From: Pseudanabaenaceae cyanobacterium MP8IB2.15
GTDB taxonomy: Bacteria > Cyanobacteriota > Cyanobacteriia > Pseudanabaenales > Pseudanabaenaceae
Direction of reading: 5' to 3'
Length of the DNA stretch: 6,278 bases
Assembly: GCA_030248825.1 (NCBI GenBank)
Contig: JARCMB010000154.1
Coordinates: 1 to 6,278 of the forward strand
In this document: one piece after another, positions 1 through 5,164 of the stretch
How the letters are laid out: each line of letters opens with the position of its first letter
Numbering within the stretch: the first letter of the stretch is position 1
Program-made: the position numbers and the translations under genes
Notes under the pieces: generated by a model
Databases searched by the model: none
The model's input: only the letters and a program-made list of their open reading frames with translations
What the model was told of the DNA's origin: nothing

Positions 1-1
1 A

Positions 2-1375
2 ATCGATCGACCTGAGATTGGCTGGTTTCGAGCCGTAGTGCTGATGCTGGGTGATGTACTGGGATTGGCGATCGCTTGGCAAATTGCCGAGAAGTTGAAC
101 AAATCATTTTCACCTTTGCCCACCGATCTCTACTGGTGGGAGTTTTTGGGCTTATCAAGTTTATTCTGGGTGTTTGCTTGCGTTACCGTGATCTGGTTTG
201 CTTATCAGAATTTCTATTCGGCAGAGTCACAGTGGCGCAATTACGTTAAACAAGCCCAGTCAATCAGTTGGGTGTACCTGCTGTCTCTGGTAGTGAGCTA
301 TTTCTACGATCCTAAACTAGATGCGCCTCGATCGCTTTTTTTTGCGGCATGGTTTGGCAGCATAGTCTGCGTGACTTTTTTACGGTTGGTAGTGACGCTG
401 TTGTTAGATCAGTTCCGCCTCACCCGCACCCAAACCCCAGTATTTATCATTGCGCCTGAGTCGCGTCTGACTTGGCTAGTTGAAGCGATCGAACATCGTA
501 CAGGCTATAAGGTTGTAGGTACATTAGTATCCGATTTGGCTTACTCTGACGCAGCCATGCCCAAGATTTTGCTATCGGGGGCGCGAGAAGTGTTGGCAGA
601 AAATTTACCCGAAACCGAACTGGCTTCTAATCTCTACTGGCGATTACGCAACGCTCAGATCGGTTTGCGCCTAATTCCTTCTAGTCTGGTGATGCTGCAT
701 CGACGTGGCGCACCTGAGATCTTTGCAGGGATGCCGACGATTCGGATTGACTCGCAGCTTTTTAGTACTTGGGAATATCGCTTCAAGCGGCTGCTAGATT
801 TTGTGGGCGCGTTGGTGGGAATTGTCGTGCTAGCTCCTTTATTTGTGGCTGTGTCGATCGGAATTAAGCTGAGTTCGCCGGGGGCTGTGTTCTATTCCCA
901 AGAGCGGATCGGTCTACACGGTCAGGTTTTTCGGATGTGGAAATTTCGCAGTATGTTTAGCGATGCTGAGTTGCGCCAAGCCGATCTAGAAAAGCTGAAT
1001 GAAAGCAAAGATGGCGTGATGTTTAAAATTAAGCACGATCCTCGCATTGTTCCAATTGGTAAGTTCTTACGACGTACTAGCATTGATGAGTTTCCTCAGC
1101 TTTTTAATGTGCTGTTGGGACAGATGAGTATGGTGGGGCCGCGACCTTTACCTGTGCGAGATGTGGCAAGATTTGACGACTGGCATCATACCCGACATCT
1201 GGTGGTTCCAGGAATTACGGGACTGTGGCAAATTTCGGGACGCTCTGACCTCGACACGATCGACGACGCAGCAAGACTAGACCTCTATTACATCGATCAC
1301 TGGTCGTTTAACCTCGATTTAGAAATCTTGGTCGAAACATGCCGAATTATCCTATTCGGCAAAGGCGCATACTAG
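2..1375 (+). CDS. Sugar transferase (undecaprenyl-phosphate sugar-1-phosphate transferase, WcaJ/EPS type), 5' end cut by window
   Basis: Membrane enzyme expected to move a sugar-1-phosphate from a nucleotide sugar to undecaprenyl phosphate, the first step of exopolysaccharide repeat-unit assembly. The frame is open from base 2 with no stop upstream. The first usable start is GTG at 38, but the codons before it (reading IDRPEIGWFRAV) resemble the lead-in to the first membrane helix of cyanobacterial homologues, so the true start is probably outside the window. Counting from base 2, there are 457 residues. The N-terminal part has several hydrophobic helices, followed by a CoA-binding-like middle region (about 140-250). 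The C-terminal bacterial sugar transferase domain (about 259-457) has a hydrophobic segment after YRFKRLLDF, the WKFRSM motif, the catalytic Asp-Glu pair D362-E363 in RRTSIDEFPQL, the GPRP motif at 379-382, PGITGLWQISGRS, and the terminal FGKGAY. The sugar specificity (glucose or galactose) cannot be read from the sequence. Confidence 0.93.
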   Translation: MDRPEIGWFRAVVLMLGDVLGLAIAWQIAEKLNKSFSPLPTDLYWWEFLGLSSLFWVFACVTVIWFAYQNFYSAESQWRNYVKQAQSISWVYLLSLVVSYFYDPKLDAPRSLFFAAWFGSIVCVTFLRLVVTLLLDQFRLTRTQTPVFIIAPESRLTWLVEAIEHRTGYKVVGTLVSDLAYSDAAMPKILLSGAREVLAENLPETELASNLYWRLRNAQIGLRLIPSSLVMLHRRGAPEIFAGMPTIRIDSQLFSTWEYRFKRLLDFVGALVGIVVLAPLFVAVSIGIKLSSPGAVFYSQERIGLHGQVFRMWKFRSMFSDAELRQADLEKLNESKDGVMFKIKHDPRIVPIGKFLRRTSIDEFPQLFNVLLGQMSMVGPRPLPVRDVARFDDWHHTRHLVVPGITGLWQISGRSDLDTIDDAARLDLYYIDHWSFNLDLEILVETCRIILFGKGAY

Positions 1376-1393
1376 GATTGGAGTATGTGATTC

Positions 1394-1408
1394 TAAGGCG
1401 AGTCCTTA
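1394..1408 (+). other. Small hairpin before the MFS start codon
   Basis: TAAGG and CCTTA form a 5-base-pair stem around the loop CGAGT. It ends 8 bases before the MFS ATG, where a Shine-Dalgarno site would normally lie, and no good one is visible. It is too short and lacks the T-run of an intrinsic terminator. It may modulate translation of the MFS gene or be chance. Confidence 0.25.
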
Positions 1409-1416
1409 TTAGTTAG

Positions 1417-2607
1417 ATGCAAATACTTGGAACCGAGCAGACGAGACTAGGACGGGGCAAGGTTTTCGTGTTTGCGATTGCATCTGGGTTGGGTGTAGCA
1501 AATCTGTATTACAACCAGCCTGTATTGGCAGATATGGCACGCAGCTTTAATGTGTCACCGAACGAAGCGGGTTTGATTCCGATGTTCGCGCAGTTTGGCT
1601 ATGCTTTAGGGCTGCTAATGATCGTACCGCTCGGAGACGTTTTGGAACGGCGGCGATTTATTAATGTGATGTTGGGATTAGTGATCTGTGCGCTTGTGGC
1701 TGCCGCGCTCTCGCCCAGTCTTAACTGGCTGGCAGTGGCGAATTTAGCGATCGGGATTACCACAGTCGTACCGCATATTATTGTGCCGTTGGTGGCTCTA
1801 CTGGCAAAGCCGAGTGAACAGGGCAAAGTGTTGGGGACGGTGATGAGTGGGGTATTTGTCGGGGCGGTGCTGGCACGCAGTATCGGGGGCATTATTGGGC
1901 ATAGCTGGGGTTGGAGATCGCTATATTGGTTGGCGGCGGGTTTGATGTTGCTGTTATCCGTAATACTGGCGCGCCAAATCCCATATATTCCGACGAAGGT
2001 AAAGCTTGACTATGGCAAATTAATGCGATCTCTCTGGCAGGTATTTCGATCGCAGCCCAAGTTACGCGAGGCGGCGTTGAATGGCGCGTTACTATTTGCG
2101 GCGTTCAGTGCGTTCTGGGCAACGGTGACATTTTATCTCAGCAGTTTACCCGCCCATTACGACAGCTCAATTTTGGGGTTGTTGGCATTGATGTCAATCC
2201 CTGCTGCTGCATTTGCGCCTGTGGTGGGGAAAATTTCCGATCGATACGGCTCTAGATTAATGGTAGGCGTGGGCATTAGCATTTCGATCGTGGCATTTTT
2301 AACTTTCTGGATTTTCGGCTCTAGCCTGTGGGGAATGGCGGCGGGAATTTTTCTGCTCAGTGTTGGTACGCAAGCAAATATGGTATCCAATCAAGCCCGT
2401 ATCTTTCCCCTGATTCCAGATGCCAAAAGCCGTCTGAACACGGTTTATATGGTGTCTTATTTTATCGGCGGCGCGTCTGGATCGTTTCTGGGAGCAACGG
2501 CATGGTCGCTCTATCAATGGCATGGGGTTTGTTCGATCGCGCTCATCCTATCTATTCTCGATCTGATTATTCATCTCATCAGCAGTGAGAAGTCGATCGT
2601 TGATTAG
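1417..2607 (+). CDS. MFS transporter, YgaY/AraJ-like exporter family
   Basis: A 396-residue inner-membrane transporter of the major facilitator superfamily, the usual size for a 12-helix drug or metabolite:H+ antiporter. Helix 1 (about 15-35) runs into ANLYYNQPVLADMA, a signature of this efflux group. The loop after helix 2 carries the MFS motif A variant GDVLERRR (73-80). The second half repeats it as GKISDRYGSR (271-280). TQANMVSNQARIF (318-330) and SRLNTVYM (338-345) are hallmarks of this subfamily. A charged cytoplasmic loop (about 190-220) separates the two six-helix halves. The start at ATG 1417 is supported by the position of helix 1, but no strong Shine-Dalgarno site precedes it. It lies 41 bases after the sugar transferase on the same strand and could be read from the same transcript. 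The substrate is unknown, and a role in polysaccharide export is not implied, because that uses other families. Confidence 0.93.
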   Translation: MQILGTEQTRLGRGKVFVFAIASGLGVANLYYNQPVLADMARSFNVSPNEAGLIPMFAQFGYALGLLMIVPLGDVLERRRFINVMLGLVICALVAAALSPSLNWLAVANLAIGITTVVPHIIVPLVALLAKPSEQGKVLGTVMSGVFVGAVLARSIGGIIGHSWGWRSLYWLAAGLMLLLSVILARQIPYIPTKVKLDYGKLMRSLWQVFRSQPKLREAALNGALLFAAFSAFWATVTFYLSSLPAHYDSSILGLLALMSIPAAAFAPVVGKISDRYGSRLMVGVGISISIVAFLTFWIFGSSLWGMAAGIFLLSVGTQANMVSNQARIFPLIPDAKSRLNTVYMVSYFIGGASGSFLGATAWSLYQWHGVCSIALILSILDLIIHLISSEKSIVD

Positions 2608-2615
2608 GCAGAAAT

Positions 2616-2643
2616 TTGACAATCTGTATAAACGCCCTATAGT
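2616..2643 (+). promoter_or_regulatory. Sigma70-type promoter for the NucS-like nuclease gene
   Basis: TTGACA (2616-2621) matches the -35 consensus at all six bases. TATAGT (2638-2643) matches the -10 consensus at five of six, with a 16-base spacer. Transcription would begin near 2650, leaving a leader of about 46 bases before ATG 2696. It lies in the gap after the MFS stop and argues that ATG 2645 and GTG 2585 are not the main starts. This is read by eye only. Confidence 0.6.
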
Positions 2644-2695
2644 CATGTTAGAAAGGAATTTTCTGTTTAATCCATTTGAACTTACAAGTAGTAGA

Positions 2696-3718
2696 ATGAG
2701 TCACAATGTTCGGGCTTGGCAGGTAACAACAGGTGATCGCTTAGTCGAGATTAAGACTACTAGATTAGACTTTGAGGAGAGGCTCGAAAATTGGATTGCA
2801 GACGATATAGATATCCTTGATGAGAAGCTTTTAGTTATTGGTAGACAAGTTCCAACTGATTTTGGTGGATATATCGATCTACTTTGCATTGATCCAGAAG
2901 GAGATCTAGTTGTTGTTGAGTTGAAACGGGATAAAACCCCACGTGATATTGTTGCTCAAGCCTTAGACTATGCATCATGGGTTGTTGGATTATCCCATGA
3001 CCGAATATCTGAAGCTGCCACTCAGTATTTAAATCAATCCTTTGAAGGCATTTTTCAAAATCGGTTTCATATAGATTTGCCAGAAACTATAAACAGTAAT
3101 CACAAAATTATCGTTGTAGCATCAAAAATTGACTCAAGCTCAGAACGGATCATTAGCTACCTTTCTAATAGACACGGCGTTAATATAAATGCCGTGACAT
3201 TCCAATACTTTCGTTCTTCAGAGGATGTTGAAATGTTAACACGAGTGTTTTTGCTGGAACCAGAAGAGGTTCTCAACAGAGCTAGAACCATGGGAGGAAA
3301 TAAACGAAACCCTAATTTGACTTACGAGCAATTTAAAGATATTACATTTGAAAATGGCATTGGTGAATTGTATCAACGTTTTATAGAGATCCTTAAACCA
3401 CTGTTTCATGAAACTCGTACTACTCGTTCAAATATTAATTTTGTTGGTCGTTTGGGAAGTAGCCGATGTGCAATCATAAATTTAAGTCCCATGGAAAGCT
3501 CTCAATTAGATGGATTAAAATTCTATCTTTATGCAATTCGAGCTAGATCGTACTTCGGTTTAAATGAAGATGAACTTAGGGTTGCACTTCCGCAAGGTAG
3601 TGAAATATGGGAGTACAGTCCCAATGCTTCTGAAGACTGGTGTGGGTATAAAGGTTTCTTTACTTCAATTGACCAAGTAGAGAATCTTGCTCGAATATTA
3701 GGGAAGATAGATGTATAG
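2696..3718 (+). CDS. NucS/DUF91-type PD-(D/E)XK endonuclease-domain protein
   Basis: A 340-residue predicted nuclease. The N-terminal domain (about 1-110) shows the PD-(D/E)XK active site: E28 in LDFEERLENWI as a possible helix-1 acid, D61 in GGYIDLLC, E75-L-K77 in VVVELKRDK, and a RecB-like Q88-x3-Y92 in QALDYASW. The D-to-E spacing of 14 and E-to-Q spacing of 13 match what I recall of archaeal NucS, a mismatch- or flap-cutting DNA endonuclease. NucS's own N-terminal DNA-binding half is missing. Instead there is a C-terminal part (about 215-340) of unknown role, possibly DUF5655-like (inference). The open frame extends back to GTG 2585, with ATG at 2645. I chose ATG 2696 because homologues, as I recall them, begin near the xHNVRAWQV stretch and a strong promoter ends at 2643. 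No clear Shine-Dalgarno site is present. The gene is visibly AT-richer than its flanks, suggesting acquisition. The biological role is unknown: repair, defence and toxin are all possible. Confidence 0.85.
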   Translation: MSHNVRAWQVTTGDRLVEIKTTRLDFEERLENWIADDIDILDEKLLVIGRQVPTDFGGYIDLLCIDPEGDLVVVELKRDKTPRDIVAQALDYASWVVGLSHDRISEAATQYLNQSFEGIFQNRFHIDLPETINSNHKIIVVASKIDSSSERIISYLSNRHGVNINAVTFQYFRSSEDVEMLTRVFLLEPEEVLNRARTMGGNKRNPNLTYEQFKDITFENGIGELYQRFIEILKPLFHETRTTRSNINFVGRLGSSRCAIINLSPMESSQLDGLKFYLYAIRARSYFGLNEDELRVALPQGSEIWEYSPNASEDWCGYKGFFTSIDQVENLARILGKIDV

Positions 3719-3772
3719 TCACAAGCTAACAAGTCGCCGCATCGGAATAATCCATTATGGTTAGTTGAATGA
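3719..3772 (+). other. In-frame coding-like tail after the nuclease stop codon
   Basis: Directly after the nuclease TAG (3716-3718) the same frame stays open for 17 codons, reading SQANKSPHRNNPLWLVE, and closes with TGA at 3770-3772, just before the Shine-Dalgarno site of the next gene. The peptide looks protein-like. It could be a readthrough extension, the relic of a lost upstream partner of the HTH gene, or chance. I could not match it to a family. Confidence 0.2.
3724..3766. repeat. Inverted repeat AGCTAAC / GTTAGTT between nuclease and HTH genes
   Basis: The arms at 3724-3730 and 3760-3766 pair over seven positions (six Watson-Crick and one G-T). An inner GGA/TCC pairing (3744-3746 with 3751-3753) surrounds the four-base loop ATAA. 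It sits 21 bases before the HTH gene start, so it could be an operator for that regulator or an RNA fold. It is not a T-tailed terminator. Confidence 0.3.
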
Positions 3773-3773
3773 C

Positions 3774-3778
3774 AGGAG
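3774..3778 (+). promoter_or_regulatory. Shine-Dalgarno site AGGAG deciding the HTH gene start
   Basis: AGGAG lies 9 bases before GTG 3788, 3 bases before ATG 3782, and directly against ATG 3779. Only the GTG has normal spacing, so it is preferred as the start. Confidence 0.6.
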
Positions 3779-3787
3779 ATGATGAGT

Positions 3788-4111
3788 GTGAAATTAACAA
3801 GAGATTTTAAAGAGACAGTTAAGGCACGAGTCCAATGCGATTCTGCCTTTGCGATCGCTCTACTTGATGAAGCTGTTTCACTCTTCCTCAATGGTGAACC
3901 AGAAACTGCAAGACTTATCTTGAGAGATCTTGTAAATGCAACTGTAGGCTTTGAAGAACTTGCAGTTAAAACATCTAAGCCAAGCAAAAGCCTTCATCGG
4001 ATGTTATCGGCAAAAGGTAATCCTACGATGGATAATCTAACTATTATTCTCAGTGTTCTTCGGAAAAAGCTTCAAGTCGATATCAAAGTGCAGACTGTTT
4101 CTTGTGCCTAA
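3788..4111 (+). CDS. HTH antidote-like transcriptional regulator (HI1420/COG3636 type)
   Basis: A 107-residue probable DNA-binding protein. The N-terminal half (KLTRDFKETVKARV, then a helix with LFLNGEPETARLILRDLVNAT) is characteristic of a widespread group of small regulators annotated as probable addiction-module antidotes. A helix-turn-helix follows in VGFEELAVKTSKPSKSLHRML, then GNPTMDNLTIILSVLRKKL, typical of the family. The frame also contains ATG at 3779 and 3782, but GTG 3788 has the best Shine-Dalgarno spacing and gives the N-terminus I expect for homologues. It lies 69 bases after the nuclease gene with no obvious promoter of its own, so the two are probably co-transcribed. No RelE/ParE-like toxin is found on either side, so it is either an orphan antitoxin, a plain regulator, or partnered with the nuclease (speculative). 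It contains one HIP1 site, so it is at least partly adapted to this genome. Confidence 0.85.
   Translation: MKLTRDFKETVKARVQCDSAFAIALLDEAVSLFLNGEPETARLILRDLVNATVGFEELAVKTSKPSKSLHRMLSAKGNPTMDNLTIILSVLRKKLQVDIKVQTVSCA
3851..3858. repeat. HIP1 octamer GCGATCGC within the HTH gene
   Basis: One of four complete HIP1 palindromes in the window; the others are at 68-75, 4752-4759 and 4821-4828. HIP1 is abundant in many cyanobacterial genomes and is the main clue to the host. The nuclease gene next door has none. Confidence 0.9.
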
Positions 4112-4178
4112 AACTTTGACACATCAGCGATTTGAATAGGCTGTATTGTAGATATTGCCGAAAAGATCCTCGTTTGTT

Positions 4179-4184
4179 AGGGAG
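4179..4184 (+). promoter_or_regulatory. Shine-Dalgarno site deciding the PrsW start
   Basis: AGGGAG lies 3 bases before ATG 4188 (5 bases if AGGG is taken as the core). The alternative in-frame start, TTG 4155, has no comparable site. Confidence 0.6.
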
Positions 4185-4187
4185 AAC

Positions 4188-5153
4188 ATGGAAAAGTTTG
4201 TAATCACCGCTCTGGCTCTAGCTGTTCCAGCTTATTTTTATACTTGGTTGATTCGATCGATCGATCGATTTGAAAAAGAACCCGTGCGCTATCTGATTGC
4301 GGCTTTTGCTTGGGGAGCCTTACCTGCGGTGATTTTAGCTTTAATCTTGGAGGTGATACTGTCGATTCCCGTCGCGGCAATTTTGGGTAAAGAGACGCTC
4401 AGCGCTCAACTGATTGATACTGCGGTCAGCGCGCCTGTAGTCGAAGAAGTGGTCAAAGCCTTCGCCGTGATGATTATCTTTTTAACCTGTCGGCGCGAGT
4501 TTGATGGTTGGGTCGATGGCATCGTCTATGGTGGTGTGACTGGTTTTGGCTTTGCCTATGTCGAAAATATTCTCTATTTGATGGGTACGAGTTCTTGGTC
4601 AGAGTGGGGGGCATTATTTTTTCTCCGCACGATCGTGTTTGGTGGGTTACATGGTTTCTGGACTGCCATCACTGGGGCGAGTTTCGGTCTAGCGCGGTAT
4701 ATGCATGGCACAGCGATCAAGGTTTTCACGATTGCCTGTGGTCTGATTGTGGCGATCGCTGGACATCTGATTCATAATGGCGCATTGGTGTTAGCTGAAT
4801 CTACCGAGGGCGCAACGATTGCGATCGCTCTGGTCAACTACACCGTACTGGTGTTTGTCATGTTTCTGCTATGGCTACTTGCGGGTTTTGTGGAGCGCAG
4901 TAGACTCAAAACCTGTCTGCAAGATGAAGTACCAAATGTCCTCTCAGCCCAAGCCTATGCCGCGATCTGCGATCGACAAGCCAAAAAAGCATTATCAAAA
5001 TTGGGCATGACTCCAGCTCAAATTCGCCAATTTTTACACATTGCTGCCAAACTCACCCAGAAAAAACTCCAATTCAGCAAGATGGGCGAAGAATACGGTA
5101 ATAGTGCCGAAATCATCCGTCTGCGCCATGAACTCAAAAGTCTAGGAGCTTAA
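4188..5153 (+). CDS. PrsW-family intramembrane metalloprotease
   Basis: A 321-residue multi-helix membrane protein of the PrsW family (Abi/CAAX-protease-like superfamily). In Bacillus, PrsW makes the first cut of an anti-sigma factor; most cyanobacterial members have no known substrate. The family's active-site motifs are in order: E86-E87 in APVVEEVVKAF, E126-N127 in FGFAYVENILY, H155 in GGLHGFWTA, and H193/H196 in GHLIHN. DRFEKEPVR (about 26-34) after helix 1 is also typical. Hydrophobic helices fill residues 1-235. The remaining 85 or so residues are a charged, probably cytoplasmic helical tail, longer than I expect for a minimal PrsW. ATG 4188 was preferred to TTG 4155 because of its Shine-Dalgarno site and because it places helix 1 at the N-terminus. 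It is preceded by a 76-base gap after the HTH gene and converges on the Dus gene. Confidence 0.9.
   Translation: MEKFVITALALAVPAYFYTWLIRSIDRFEKEPVRYLIAAFAWGALPAVILALILEVILSIPVAAILGKETLSAQLIDTAVSAPVVEEVVKAFAVMIIFLTCRREFDGWVDGIVYGGVTGFGFAYVENILYLMGTSSWSEWGALFFLRTIVFGGLHGFWTAITGASFGLARYMHGTAIKVFTIACGLIVAIAGHLIHNGALVLAESTEGATIAIALVNYTVLVFVMFLLWLLAGFVERSRLKTCLQDEVPNVLSAQAYAAICDRQAKKALSKLGMTPAQIRQFLHIAAKLTQKKLQFSKMGEEYGNSAEIIRLRHELKSLGA
4253..4268. repeat. 16-base perfect palindrome of CGAT repeats
   Basis: Four CGAT units (4254-4269) form a perfect palindrome at 4253-4268 inside the PrsW gene, where they encode the RSIDR stretch. It contains three GATC sites in a row and is an extreme case of this genome's CGATCG enrichment. 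Confidence 0.8.
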
Positions 5154-5164
5154 CTTAAAGGGAG

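Noticed and set aside
1378..1411. Promoter between the sugar transferase and the MFS gene (TTGGAG at 1378, TTATTA at 1406)
   Set aside because: The spacing of 22 bases is too long and both elements are weak.
1599..1892. 97-codon minus-strand frame inside the MFS gene
   Set aside because: It is antisense to conserved MFS helices, and its Thr/Ile/Pro-rich product is typical of an antisense shadow.
3529..3987. 152-codon minus-strand open frame across the end of the nuclease gene and the HTH gene
   Set aside because: It overlaps two genes with clear family motifs, and its product is Ser-rich, low in complexity and unlike any known toxin, so it is a shadow.
4116..4149. TTGACA (4116-4121) with TATTGT (4144-4149) as a promoter for the PrsW gene
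   Set aside because: The -35 is perfect, but the spacer is 22 bases and the -10 matches at only four of six. No hexamer at 16-18 bases resembles a -10.
1412..4182. GTTAG-type heptamers at 1412-1418 (GTTAGAT), 2648-2654 (GTTAGAA), 3760-3766 (GTTAGTT) and 4176-4182 (GTTAGGG), suggesting integron gene-cassette boundaries
   Set aside because: Only the first fits GTTRRRY exactly, none has the paired inner boxes of an attC fold, and no integrase or attI is seen. A five-base word recurring in gaps is expected by chance.
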